From assembly GCA_036971475.1 (NCBI GenBank), contig JBAIZL010000005.1, forward strand, positions 245,359,323 through 245,423,322: DNA of 64,000 bases, in the 5' to 3' direction. Below are positions 35,481 to 48,799 of this stretch, in pieces. How positions within the stretch are numbered: the first letter of the stretch is position 1; each line of letters opens with the position of its first letter. Under the pieces are notes generated by a model. That model saw only the letters and a program-made list of their open reading frames with translations, searched no databases and had not been told where the DNA came from. The stretch comes from Prosapia bicincta. Its lineage: Eukaryota; Arthropoda; Insecta; Hemiptera; Cercopidae. Made by a program: the position numbers and the translations under genes.

Positions 35481-36325
35481 TGGCGTTTGGACGTAATTCC
35501 TTTGATGGACGTTTCTGAAGGTATTGTCACCATCTAGGATATTCTGTCATATCTTAACTTTTGTATTTATGGTCACTTTCTGAACCTTGCTTATCGGAAT
35601 AGCCAAGTCATCTCCTGAAGCACACACTCCCTGAAAAGACCTACCCTCTAGAATCAATCATTTCCATATTTGAATCAACGTCTCTTCCTTGTTTCGAATC
35701 TCTTATTTTTTAAGACCTAACTTTCAGCTACTAGATGAAAGCTCTTAATTTCCCATCATAAAAAACCGATTTATTGTAATTTTTTTAATCTGTATACAAC
35801 TTCAATTTTGAATCCTTTCCTACGGTATCCAGCACTTTTATTTTAATGTACAGCTGAATCCAGATTACCTTCACCGAACTCCCATTACGTATCCTGATGG
35901 TATTATTCTTCAAAAAATCAACTTCTAACCTTTTATTCCATTAAAGTCAGAAAACTGAGCATTTTTAAGTCTGTAGGTTGGACTCTATTTAAGTGAAAGA
36001 AGTGTTGTGAAAGGCTTAGTTGTCAAAAACAAACCTAACGCTTGTACAATACATATTGTATGTCTCGATATTTATAAGTTTTGTGTTCAAAAACTACCAA
36101 TATGTTTCTATTTTTTCAATTTCTGACCATTCTTGAAACATTAGTGTGGTGTTTCTGTTTGAATACCATATGTTCTACCATGACTACGAATTACTTACTC
36201 CAATAGCACATTCTTCGCCTGTATCCTTTACACTGTTTAACATTCCCTGAAAGTGTGCAACACTGTCAGCCAGTTTCCCTGTATCATTGGCATACCACTT
36301 GGATATTGTTTATATTCATTCCAAT
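35481..36325. other. Unannotated DNA
   Basis: No gene or repeat seen. Confidence 0.4.
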
Positions 36326-36675
36326 ATTATTATATTACTTTTATCTACGATAAAATTCTTTTTTAAATACATATTCATAGTAGACATTAAACAATTTCTA
36401 TCACTGAACAAAAATAATGAAAATATTTCTTTTCAAAAATACAGATTTTTTAAAACCATGGTTATATTCAATACAAATTCTGTCTCTCTATAATATAATT
36501 AACCAAAATTGAAAAACGTCATACAGTAAAATCAAAACAATTTTTACTTATGGGATTAATTTTTCAGGTAACCGTATTTTACTAGATGGGATTAATCAAA
36601 CTCATACTATTGGTACCTTGTTTTACTAAGTAATTTAAAGACAAATATTTTCTCGTGTATGTACTTACTGACAAA

Positions 36676-36736
<61 letters not shown>

Positions 36737-37025
36737 TTCTATTATTCTTATACTAATTTTATCTATTTTAAAATTCTTTTTTAAATAAATATTCAGAGAA
36801 GACATTAAGCAATTTTTATCACTAAACAAATAAAAAATAAAATATTATTATGCAATACAATTTATGTCTCATATTTACCAATTGGAAGAAAGTCGATGCG
36901 AGTAAAATGAAATTAATTTTCGCTTAGGGGATTATTTCTTCAGAAAACCGTAGTTTACTAGATGGGATTAATTAAACTCTAGAACTTTTTTTGTAAGTTC
37001 TTTAAAGACAAATATTTTCTCGTCT
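36326..37025. repeat. Diverged tandem duplication flanking an (AT)n tract
   Basis: Copy 1 (about 36326-36660) and copy 2 (about 36737-37022) share, in order, aaaattcttttttaaata, gacattaa.caattt.tatcact, tttactagatgggattaat and tttaaagacaaatattttct. The (AT)n run at 36679-36734 separates them. Indels and substitutions are frequent. Confidence 0.8.
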
Positions 37026-38763
37026 ATATATAGTCAATATCTGGAAATCGTAATACCTTAGAAAAACTGTTAAAAGCAATGTTACACTACTATCTTAGCT
37101 ATGTCCTATACATATTTATAATATTTTGCTAAACTCTATATGGTCCAAGTTGGTTGAAACGCTTCAGTATTATATAAATTATAAGTAATATGAACAGTTC
37201 CTTATATATATTACTGGGTTATTAGATAATTTATTAAATGCAAAATCCCCTAGTTGCTATATAGAGGTTTTAATAGTTCTTAAGGGAAGCGTAATGTGTT
37301 ACTTTTCGAGTTTTTCAAATGAACCCTATAATATTGTAGAATAATCATTAGCAAAATGGTGAAGGCAAAGAAATGTATTTCCATTTTTTAGGCATTTAAT
37401 TATATCAAAATTTATAAAGGTACGATAGCGGCGATTTGTAAAAACAATACTAATAATCAGAGAATGATTAAGCTTCGGAAGGAGCTCTGAAATAGAAGGA
37501 CCACCAATCGATTATTTTCGAGATATATGCTTTGAATAGTTACTTTATTAAATACACACCCATCCGATTTAGCATAATAGTTACGCTAATGCTCAAAGTA
37601 TAAAAGGTCTGCAGTTCTCCAATAGAGTTCAGCTACTATAGTTTCAATTAACGACTTTACTTACCGGCGGAAGAAAACAAAGCGCCGACAAATACAAACT
37701 TGGTTGCGGTAGCTGAGGATTTACCGTACGGACAAAAGGATGTTATGCCTAGTAAGGGAAATGGGTCGGAATTCTTGTAGATAGCGGAATGGAGGACATG
37801 GACTGGGCGATTTCCTTATTGTGACTTATTCTTGCAGGGAATTTTTAATTAAGAATATTGTTCATGAGCTGAACACTTGAATAAACGCTGATTTATCTCT
37901 TTAGGGATTACTACTCGCTTAAGCACGTTATTGTATAAACCCAAATCCTGGTGATACAAGACTTCATACAGTCTATTTTTCTTATTTTTATCTAGTTTAT
38001 AACTATATACATTTTTATTATTGTAAATAGTTTCTGCTCTATACGTTTCATACCGATGTATTCAGTAATTCTCAATATTATTTCACACATTTAAGATAAA
38101 TATTCTAAGCTATTTAACCTCTTGATTAATATACCATAAACATCAACTAACTGAAACATCAATGACTGTCTATTGTGAATCTCTTCATCTTGTTCTTCTT
38201 AGATAGATTATAACGTGACTCCCCTAATGTGACCACCATCCCGGTTGCCTGTAGGAATGTTTCAGATAAGCAATCCTCCCCACTCTATAGGGAAGTTTTC
38301 CTGTATTACCAATACCAGGAATAAAGTCCTTTCTTTAGCCAAACCTAATGCCAAAATATAATACCTATGGTAATAAATATATCCTTCGATGCCTTCTTCA
38401 AACAGACCAACTTCTTCTACTTTTGATGTCTAGGGAAACAGACAGACAACTTTTTATAAACGTGATATAAGGTAGATTACGTCAGGTACGTGACCTGCTG
38501 CCGTGATAGCTGCTATATCACCTATGAGAGGATTTATATCCTATTTATAGTAATTACATTCTTTCTTTATATTTTGTAGGTGATAATTATCTTACTGGTT
38601 GATTACCATAAAACTACTAAAACAAGAAATATGCCCTAATTGTGAATCTTAGGGGAACAGATGATTTGTTGCTTTAATTCTATTGCTTTAATAAACAATA
38701 TTTCAATAGTACTACAATAGCAATATTTTAAAGCTTCAAAGGTCAGTTCAAACATAAAAATTC
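37026..38763. other. Unannotated DNA
   Basis: No gene recognised. A moderately GC-richer stretch near 37640-37800 is unexplained. Confidence 0.4.
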
Positions 38764-38949
38764 TAAATGAAATGTTTGTATTCTATAGCAATCAACGTAC
38801 AATAGACAATGTGTTTACCTTTAAAGGTTATTGTAAATGAAACTACATGAAAATACTAAATTGGATGTTTGTATTCTGAAGCAATTACCCAACAATAAAC
38901 AATGTTTTTCAACTTTAAAGATTAGGTTATAATTGTATTATAGAAGTGC
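38764..38949. repeat. Two-copy tandem repeat, about 93 bp
   Basis: Copies start near 38764 and 38857, sharing atgtttgtattct, agcaat and aacaatgt..tt.a.ctttaaag with differences. It lies just upstream of the PLE fragment. Confidence 0.65.
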
Positions 38950-39017
38950 TTCAGAACTACGAAATATATGACCTTTACTTATTAATAAGAGAAAAACAAT
39001 TTAAACAACTTTTACAT

Positions 39018-39415
39018 TCACTGGTAACGAAATAAATAAAATTACAAGATTGTTTAAAGATACAAATTTACAAATTACATACAAAACTGATAATAAAATT
39101 AAAAATTTAATAAACAATAAGAATAATAAAAATAATATGCACGAAAGAAATGGTGTATATAAAATAAAATGTCAAGCTTGTAATAAATTATATGTAGGAC
39201 AAACAAAAAAGAAAATAAAGGAAAGATACAAAGAACATTTAAACGCTTATATCAAACCAAACATATACAAATCAAATATAGCTACTCATGGTATTATTAA
39301 AGGACACGAATTTCCTGAAATAAAAAATATGAAATTAATAAAGGAATTAAATAAAGGATTGAAGATGAATATATGTGAAACATTGGAAATTTATAAGCGT
39401 AAAGTTAAGGATTAA
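39018..39415 (+). CDS. GIY-YIG endonuclease domain of a Penelope-like element (5'-truncated)
   Basis: The open frame runs from about 39018 to the stop ending at 39415; its first ATG is at 39050 but the true protein began further upstream. N-terminal TGNEINKITRLFKDTNL and ITYKTDNKI correspond to the linker between polymerase and endonuclease in PLEs. The domain follows: GVYKIKC, QAC, YVGQT, RYKEHLNAY, SNIATHGI and GHEF, giving the GIY and YIG motifs, the catalytic arginine region and a CxxC...H...H set thought to bind zinc in this family. It ends with a family-like leucine- and glutamate-rich tail (NICETLEIYKRKVKD). In PLEs this nuclease nicks target DNA. The frame is intact over about 130 codons, so the copy is fairly young, but without the polymerase it cannot act alone. 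Confidence 0.88.
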
Positions 39416-39574
39416 TTGATGAACAAATTCAAGTGAGAACAAGGCACCAAACTATTTATAAGGTCATTGATGTTATAGAAAACATTACATAAATTGCAAT
39501 ACTTAAAATCATGGTTTTTTTGTAGTACATATGATTTAATTTTTGTAAAAATATTTTGTTAGATAATTATTTTC

Positions 39575-39612
39575 CTGAAGATGCTGATACTGTTTTGTCA
39601 GCGAAAAGCTTT
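39575..39612 (+). ncRNA. Hammerhead ribozyme motif in the PLE 3' region, stem III AAGCUU
   Basis: CTGAAGA (39575-39581), extra T, stem II GCTGA/TCAGC (39583-39587, 39598-39602), GAA (39603-39605), stem III palindrome AAGCTT (39606-39611), T39612 at the cleavage position. Stem I pairs GAA (39613-39615) with TTC before the core, then, after a two-base bulge, most of TAAATAT with the upstream ATTAATA-type strand. All canonical core bases are present, so this is the best catalytic candidate in the window, apart from the extra T after A9. With a three-base-pair loopless stem III it would be expected to act best as a dimer. Confidence 0.72.
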
Positions 39613-39664
39613 GAATAAATATATACATTAAAAGTATTCTTGTTTTTGAAACATTTTTAATTAA

Positions 39665-39665
39665 T

Positions 39666-39710
<45 letters not shown>

Positions 39711-39712
39711 TA
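39665..39712. repeat. (AT)n and (GA)n microsatellite
   Basis: Short AT run followed by GA repeats 39675-39709, abutting the end of the PLE. Confidence 0.9.
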
Positions 39713-40905
39713 ATGATATAGATATCCTAAGTGTAAAACTATACAATTTGACTTATGTACACAAAAATAAAGAGCATGTTTTTACTATACAGTATTAAAA
39801 TAAGTAAAAATAAAGACAAATTTGAATTTTTGAAGTAAAACAAACTCAGAACAATAAGACTGTGAAAAATAATTCTAAACATCCATTTAATCAAAAAACT
39901 CGCAGCATTAAATGCATTATTATATAGCATGTATAAAATTCCGAAGAATGAAGATAACAGAACAAAAGAGAAACATATTAATAAAAAAAATCAAAAGGAA
40001 GTGGTTACAGAAGAATAATAAGAGCTAAATTGAATAGGAACATAAATACAAATAATAATATGAATGATAAAGACAGAAATAGATATTACACAATTTGCAA
40101 CAAAATTATTTATATACAACCAGAAACAAATTATGTAACTAAATGATTGAAATGTCTGAGAATAAAAACAGCAAATATATATATATATATATATAGGCTA
40201 TATAAAACAGCTAACATTAAAATTATAACTAAAATAAATATTAGGTAACAATTTGTACCTGCTTAAAACAGTTAGGTCTAAGCATAATATAAAATATAAA
40301 GATTTTAATAATTCTGTACAAAAATTAAACAAAACATCTAATGAGCACCTTGAAACATTCTTATTGGCAACCTAATAGTAGTCTAATAAATAGTATAATG
40401 ATTGTAAAAATATGTCATGATGGAATAAAATGGAGACAAATTTGAAGAAACATATAAATAATAATAATAAAGAATAATACTAATAAAACTTAAACATGAG
40501 ACACTATAAAATACTTTAACTTTTGGAAAAGAAATAATAAATAATAATATTACAATGCCATCTCACCTGACTATTTGTTTTATTATTTTTAATTATAAAC
40601 ATTTTTTGACAATGATTATCATAGCAATCAGTGAAAAAGTTATTGCTGACAATGATAAAGTACTATTCACTGAGACACACATAGGCGCGAGTGCGTGACT
40701 ATGTGTAGAGAAGTATGTGAGTATGTGTTACATGTACTAAACTGTTACCTAACTATAGTTGAATATTAAATGAATCTAAGCTCCTGGGAGCAGGTTTACA
40801 TGTGGGCCAAGATATTTTTCAATCAAGTTTAAATTTTAGAAAGTATGTGGGTTAAAATATTTTTGAAAATTATCTCTTAATGCAATTATTTCAAGATTAA
40901 TTGTA
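39713..40905. other. AT-rich unannotated DNA
   Basis: Extremely A-rich on the plus strand with a small (AT)n at 40174-40195. No gene recognised. Confidence 0.4.
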
Positions 40906-41170
40906 TAATATTCTGCTTTTGTTGAAACCGCATTCCGCTATTCCTTGTTTGGAGAAAGAAACTGTTACCCAACGCGAGACTGGATTTTAATCAGCCAAAG
41001 AAGTTTTATTTCTCGGAATTTTTCACTACTTAAAATGCTCATTTTTTACGCAACCACTTGATTTTTCGGTCATTTTCTATTGTTTGGGAGGAGTTACGGA
41101 TACGCTCCGGCTTTTGTGTTGTGCAGGTCAAGGTTTTGTTTTTGAAGGAAGCACGGTTTGTTTTTAAGGA
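40906..41170. promoter_or_regulatory. GC-richer island
   Basis: Contains cccaacgcgagactgg, ggagttacggatacgctccg and ggtcaaggttttg. No long frame. Candidate conserved non-coding element on composition only. Confidence 0.2.
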
Positions 41171-41329
41171 TATTTATTTTATATTGTTTTTTTACGTGTT
41201 TCTACATTGATTTATTATTGTAGACATTTGTCTACAAACAAACAAACATTGTCTACAAACATTGTCCCTAACTCAAACAATCCCTAGAGGTTTCTATTTA
41301 ATATTTATAATAGAATATTCTTGATTACT

Positions 41330-41790
41330 GCTTAGTTGGTACTTCAACAATCCCTACAGAAAATGTACTAGCCTCGGTAAAAACATTGTATTTACTATGT
41401 AACCTCTGAACCACTTCAAAGAGTATTTAGACTGCAAACAATAATACTTAGGAATGCCTTTAATTAAACGGGCGGGGTCAACCACGTGACTATCGGATAT
41501 ATATGATATGTTTACTTGTACTATATTATACAAAATGTATTTATTATTATGCATAGTGGACATTTTTTGTAACTCATACAATTCAAGAAGCGTTCCGTTA
41601 AACCATGAAAATAAGATATCCTTGGTATCTACTTAGTTAAGACTTGTGTGATCGCTAGAAAACCTGTACTAGCCTCGGTAAAAACATTATGTTTTCTGAG
41701 TAATCTCTAAACGACTTGGAACTGTAAATTATCTGCAAAAAAATAGCCAATTCATTTAGCAATTCCGTTAATCTCTCTGCCGGTATCGTC
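41330..41790. repeat. Diverged tandem duplication, about 297-bp offset
   Basis: Blocks at 41368-41420 and 41665-41717 share tgtactagcctcggtaaaaa then cattrtgtttwct, gtaayctct and an acttg/acttc word. Similarity fades downstream. Confidence 0.65.
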
Positions 41791-42495
41791 AATTTTGTGA
41801 TTTATCGGACGTACAAAACAAATATTTGTAGGATGGGCATTATATCAGTCCCCAGCCCTACTTTCTATCGCTGGAGTTGCGCTAGCCCCAGCTTAAAGCT
41901 TTATAATGTGATAGAGTTCGTACTAGTAAAAGACAAAAGAAAAAAAACTTCTCGGCTTCATATGACTTGTTGGATTATATCTGTTTGTCTGGCAAAGAAA
42001 TGTGCTGGATAATGTTCCTACGTCAACTGCTATAATGTGATGAAACGTTCTAGTTCATTTACCTGACGAGTAAGAGAATCTTGATATGAAATATTTTACT
42101 CTTCACGAACGATATTATCTGCAAAGCTCTTATAGTCACCTACTACCAGTCATGATAAATCGTAAACATTTAATATAAAATCTGGATGAGGAAAATCTTC
42201 GTTAGTACATTCTGTAGTCATTTAAAGACTTTTTCCTTTGTGTTAAAACATTGAACTTTACGTGGCAAACCTTTAGTTATCTAATAAATCTTTAATCTGA
42301 AAAAACTTCTCTTCAAGGCAGAAGCTTACCAAATGTATTTAAAAATATTAAATAAATATTTGAGTAAATTGAAAATTGTAACTCAATCCTATATATATCT
42401 TATAATGTTTAGGGGCTTTATTTGTTATGGTAAAATTAATTTTATTTAAAACTTTCATTTTTGTGTTTTAAATCTTGAGGTTTTTCTTATAAATT

Positions 42496-42671
42496 ACACG
42501 TTTGGTATCACTTGGTAAAAAAACCACTACTTACTGATATTTTTCAGCAGACGCGTTTTGCACTAGGTCCGTGACTCACGCCATTGAACAATCCACTGAC
42601 CTAGGGCGAAATGTGTCTGTTGAAAAATACCAGTAAGTAGTGGTTTTTTTGCTACGTGATACCAAAAGTGT
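42496..42671. repeat. Inverted repeat with degenerate GAAA/ACGCGT terminus
   Basis: Left arm 42496-42569, right arm 42597-42671. Outer ends acgtttggtatcac and gtgataccaaaagtg pair, as do the runs around aaaccactacttactg. The inner part reads cactgacctagggcGAAA on the right, and GCAAAACGCGTC on the minus strand of the left arm. Related in style to the other hammerhead-type termini but no complete core is visible. Confidence 0.8.
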
Positions 42672-45179
42672 ATTTAACTTTATTTCTTTCAATTGTAACT
42701 GGGCTCTGCCTAAAATAGTTATCAAGTTTTTTTTTATCATTGTTTAAGGCCCAGAATTCATTCCTGAACACACATTTTGACAAACAGATCTCTAACTTAT
42801 ACATTCACCATTTTACCTGCTCTGACCAATAAGACCCGATTTCATAAAATATGTTATAAACACGTTAATATGCAGTACATTATGACTTTTGTTGCTACTC
42901 GGTAACGGCTTGTGAAAACCTGCTTCCACAACTGTAAAATCACTCCAAAGCACTCAGGTCTTACTGTCCTGACCGCTTGAAAATATTTGTTCCAGTACAG
43001 TGAAATGTCTGCTTTTCGGGTCTGGGTACAGATTTATTAAACGCTAGTCATAATAAAATCTGTTGAAGTGGTTGATTAGAATTTCTATTATTTTATCTTG
43101 TATTTTTTTGCTCAAGCTCCTCTGCTGTTAGTGTTTCTGTTAGTTCGTGTTTCTCTGACAATTATTAATATTTCTTACATAAAATAGGGTGATTTTTTTC
43201 AAATACCTCGGTAATATCGTTACATGAATGGGTAATAGATTTTCTACAATCAATAGTTCACTTCATGCTATTCTACCATCACATCATGGAATTTACAAAG
43301 AATAAGAAATACATTCTGAAGAGGAAATCTGTGTGTGTGCTTTCAACGCACACTTGTCCTACAGGGTCGTTTCCGCAATAATAATATCGTCTATTTTTTT
43401 AATAGAAAGTAAATTAGTGTGTTTATAATATATTAAAAAATTTGATGTATTTAAATTTCTAATATGATAATTTTAAAATTATGAGTTTTAAAAAAATGTA
43501 AATATTCAAATTTTTAATAACAAATTAAGGGGTTAATTACAATATTAAGAGCAGTTATGAGTTGAAACTCGTTTTAAAATTTTATTTAGGTCAATTTTAT
43601 GCACACCAAACTTGAATATTAAGTGTTACATTTTTATTAAGACAATTTATGTAACCAAAGATTGTAAGTTTATTAATTAACATTTATTTGGGCTACAGTA
43701 ACATTGCACATTTTGATTAATAATCCTAAAATGGTTAACTGCGATTGGTTGAAATAGAATTCCAAGGTGAAATTCTAATGGTGATAAATATTTCTTTAAA
43801 ACATTTTTAAAACTACAGAATTTAAAAAAATACAATTTTCTCTGAAGCATTGGTATAACTTTTAACCATTTTAAAACATTTTTATTAATTCGGTTTCCGA
43901 CATATATGTATTTCTGTCTGTCCGGGTGAAATTTTGAAATTGAGTTTAAAGTAACTTCTCGATGAGCTAGAGACCTAAAATTTTAAACACAGATCAGAAT
44001 TAGATGACAATGCAATATTCATTCAGTTTCTTGTCTCTACATTTGTTTAAACAATGTTCTTTATGCAAATCGAATTTGGGTGTTGAATCGAATGAGCTAG
44101 CTTACGTGTTAAAACAGCTGTTCTACAAAACTCTCTCGCTTTAAGTTTGAATAAACGAATTAGATATGGTTGAGGAGCTAGAGACTTTCACGTGCATTTA
44201 TAGTCAATTAAATAATCAAAGAATTATTGAAGTATAAATTAACATAATTAACATCCGATGAAAAATATTGTATAATAACAGTTTAACCTAACGATATACA
44301 TTTATTAAAGTAATAAAACTTTTGTGTAAAACAGCTGTTCTACAATAAAAAAAATTGTAACACAAAATCAGCTGTTCTTGAACTTATATTACACAATCGA
44401 TTGAGATCTTTCTCCCAGACATAAAGGCTAAAAACTATTACATTTAATATTTTTTTTTAATACACCACGTTTTTAAAACAGATTAAAATGTATAAAATAA
44501 TTTTTCAAGGCGCTTATACAATGTTGATGGAGAATTGTTAGTGGTTATTGAAATATTTGTAATACTTCGAGAGAAAAACCTGGGCGCAGGCAATTCATGG
44601 TTGTTAAGGAGGAGTGAATGAATTAAATTACCGTGAATTAATTGTATTTAATTTATTATTTTCATGTACTACTGCATACTGTTTAATACAGTAGCCTATT
44701 TATTTCATAGGCTTACTGCAAGAAAACGTAGAGCATAACACTGGACCTGTAAAAACATAATCCTAATATTTAAACTTGATCGAACTAATAACTTTTTATT
44801 GAACGTGAAATTCATTATAAATAATCGTGGATCATATAACTAAAATGAATTTGTAATAAACAATTTGTCAACAAGTTAATACGTTTACTTGTTATATACA
44901 CACTCTATGTGTTGACATACTTAGCGATTCCTCAAATCTTGTTAAACATATTAGGGCCTATCGAGTGTCAAATGTGCAGTTAATTATTTTTTTCAATCCA
45001 TACATTCTTTGTGTCTAAAGAGATTTATAAAAAAAACATTTTCCAAATAGACACACTTTTAAAATAAAAAATCTATACTTAGCTTATAATACAAATATTT
45101 ACATCCTATAATTTTTAGTAGCTTTTTTAGTTTCTAGGAAGTGAATTACCACTCTTACTTTGTATAGTAATGTTTTATG
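42672..45179. other. AT-rich unannotated DNA
   Basis: No gene or well-defined repeat recognised. Confidence 0.4.
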
Positions 45180-45480
45180 TTCAACAAAAGACGCTACCGC
45201 CTAACCTGAGCACGTGACCCCGCCTGGAGGCTAGCAGTAATTTATCCCTCGCGCGAGACTATCTCCAGAGTGTCCCAAATCCATTAGGCAACATGAACGC
45301 TCGTTTAAAGGAATCCGACGATTGTGGTCCCCGCAATTTTAATTTATGGAGTGTGAAAAGGTTAGGGAGTTGTAGACGGTGCTCGTGTTCGTGAGGAATT
45401 TTTAAACGCCTAAGGGTTATTGTGCCGTATTGGTTTTAGGGTTTTTGTTTCAAGCAATATATGTCAACTGTCGGTAAACC
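45180..45480. promoter_or_regulatory. GC-rich unique island
   Basis: Among the most GC-rich short stretches here (gagcacgtgaccccgcctgg; ccctcgcgcgagac), followed by ccgcaattttaatttatgga. It contains an E-box-like CACGTG. Candidate conserved regulatory element; no frame or family. Confidence 0.32.
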
Positions 45481-46200
45481 GATGTTAGGAATTGTTTGAA
45501 TATTTCTGGAAAGGTTTGGAATTGAACTTCGTGTGTGATGAATAATTTTAAATATGTTTTTACGAGTGAACATGGAATTACAGAAATACTTCGAGAACGA
45601 TTATCAGCGAATATATCGATTGTATTAAAATATTTTTAAAAAAGGATTACTTTGCGTTTAGCATCTCTCTTGCGTCAATGCACATTCCTTTACCCGGTCG
45701 TTTACCTGAACATTATGTCCTTGTTGATTATTACCTCCTGTAGGATATACTTTTAGTTATCGCCCGCCTTATGTTTGCTTACATGCCACCAGAACACGAC
45801 CAACAGCCTGGGTTGCCACTCTTCCTTATCTTGTAGTGGCCACCTCTAAAGCAGTAAAATAGGATTTATGGGGCTCTAATTTCTCACTTATAGTTATTAT
45901 ACAGTAGAGCTGTTCAATTTCATTTAAATCTCAGTGTTAAGCATTTTCATCTGTAAAGCCATTTCTTTCATGTTGCTCTTCAAGAAAACAATTAATTTCC
46001 TTTCTAGGGAAATGACTAATTAGTACACCGACTGGATAGAACGATCGTCTTTTTTCTTTAATTAATTTATTGAAATTTTAAACTAGTACTTAGAAAACTG
46101 CAATCCCCAACGAATAGAAGGAAATAATTGTGCTAATAGGTAGGATTAAGGAAAAGAATAAAACCCATGAAAAGATAAAGGTGGATTTTATATTACCTCA
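45481..46200. other. Unannotated DNA
   Basis: No gene or repeat recognised. Confidence 0.4.
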
Positions 46201-46204
46201 TCAG

Positions 46205-46710
46205 CAGGATTATTATGTTCTGTAGGAAAGTATCTAAAGTGGACCTATTGCGATTATAAAGAAGTATCTATACTCCTTTGTAATGTCCTTGTACAACCGA
46301 TTATATACGTTTTGAAGAGGTCATTTACATCACTTCATATAGAGCTATTCTGCATTATAGTTATAAAGATGTGTCTATCATTTGCAACGTCTTTCATAGT
46401 CTTTCTATTGGAGTTACGAAGTAAAAATATCTTTTACGTCCCCTTATACAGATGTACTCACTATTAGTGCTATAATGATGTATCTACTCTATACACCCCC
46501 TTGTATAGACTTACTCTTTATAGTGTAATAAAATGTATCTACTCTATACAGCCCCTTTGTATAGACCTACTCTTTATAGTGTAATAAAATGTATCTACTC
46601 TATACACCCCCTTGTATAGACCTACTCTTTATAGTGTAATGAAATGTATCTACTCTATATACCCCCTTGTATAGACCGACTCTTTATAGTGTAATAAAAT
46701 GTATCTACCC
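46205..46710. repeat. 55-bp tandem repeat with a decayed flank
   Basis: Four good units start at 46481, 46536, 46592 and 46647 (tatctactctatac...cccttgtatagac..actctttatagtg), period 55, once 56. Upstream, 46205-46480 holds poorer units with gtatctat and cctttgtaatgtccttgta words. Confidence 0.88.
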
Positions 46711-47511
46711 GTTAGACCACCATGTAAGTAAAAGGATAAGCGGGTGAATCGCTAATCTTAAAGTGCCCTAATCTCAACCGGGATGAACATATTTATGCCA
46801 GCCATAAGAATTTATTAAGAAATCAAAAAATTTCTAAAACGTCTCTCTTGAAAAATATATTTTTATGAAATGGTTTGCTTTGTTTATGTGGGTTCTTATT
46901 TCCGAATCTAGTTCTATTGTTCAATAAAAGTAAGCCCCGCCCATTAAAGGGTCAAATTAGGTTAAACGTGTTACGAATCAGTGTTAGCAATTTGTACCTG
47001 ATGGAAACTTTGTGCTCTTTCACATTATTTATAATTTTTTTATAAATCTTTTTTTTACTGTTTTTTAAATTTTTTAAAATTAAATTTAGTTTTGTGTTCC
47101 TAAATCTACAAATATCCACACAAAAATTGTGTTAACAAAAGCGGTGCAATAATAGACTTATAATGACTTCCAAACAAAGCGTTAAATAAAGCTTAACATT
47201 GACCAGTGGTAGGTCTGCTCGTACTGTACAACTATCTGCAAACATAGTTATTAATAATGCTAGCCTGTATTCTCTTACATTACGAATATGAACCTCTTAA
47301 TCATTTTTGAAAACTTAATGATAATGATTTTTCAGAACATTTTTACTAAGTGAAAATGTTCACTTAGCCCATTGAATTTTTGAGGTTATAACCCCTTATA
47401 TACCAATTTTGTGGAAAATTCTTAGAGTAGGTTCCGAGAAAGAATTTACACACACACACATATATATAAAGAAAAGAAAAATATTCTATTTATGAGAGTG
47501 TTTATTTAACA

Positions 47512-47515
<4 letters not shown>
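46711..47515. other. AT-rich unannotated DNA
   Basis: No gene recognised. Short (CA)n at about 47451-47460. Confidence 0.4.

Positions 47516-47570
<55 letters not shown>
47516..47570. repeat. (AT)n microsatellite, left flank of palindrome
   Basis: AT run ending where the palindrome at 47571 begins. Confidence 0.95.
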
Positions 47571-47573
<3 letters not shown>

Positions 47574-47728
47574 CAAAAACAAGAATACTTTTAACGAATA
47601 TATTTATTCAAAGCTTTTCGCCGATAAAATAGTTTATTATATTTATTTTCCTGAAGATGCTGGTACTATTTTATCGGCGAAAAGCTTTGAATAAATATAT
47701 TCATTAAAAGTATTCTTGTTTTTGAAAT
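47571..47728. repeat. PLE-terminus palindrome
   Basis: Arms of 62 bp at 47571-47632 and 47667-47728, differing at about one or two positions, with a 34-bp loop. The right arm equals the terminal block of the PLE at 39.6 kb (gaataaatat.cattaaaag, attcttgtttttgaaa). An inverted duplication of a PLE end without any coding part. Confidence 0.92.
47651..47688 (+). ncRNA. Hammerhead ribozyme motif, stem III AAGCUU
   Basis: CTGAAGA (47651-47657), extra T, stem II GCTG/CGGC (47659-47662, 47675-47678), GAA (47679-47681), palindrome AAGCTT (47682-47687), T47688 at the cleavage position. Stem I: GAA/TTC, a TT bulge, then TAAATAT with ATATTTA. Core complete except for the extra T. On the minus strand the left arm repeats the GAAA-stem III half but not the CUGA box. 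Confidence 0.7.
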
Positions 47729-47770
47729 ATTTTTAATTTATTAACTATATTACAAGAAAACATCACCATA

Positions 47771-48799
<1,029 letters not shown>

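Larger units (their letters stand above)
39005..39660 (+). mobile_element. 3' end of a Penelope-like retroelement with terminal ribozyme motif
   Basis: A GIY-YIG reading frame (to 39415) is followed by about 160 bp of non-coding DNA, a hammerhead-like motif (39575-39612) and a terminal block attcttgtttttgaaac ending beside (AT)n/(GA)n. The same terminal block recurs at 47571-47728 in inverted-duplicated form. The element is 5'-truncated: a stop lies at about 39003 and no polymerase precedes it. Confidence 0.87.
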
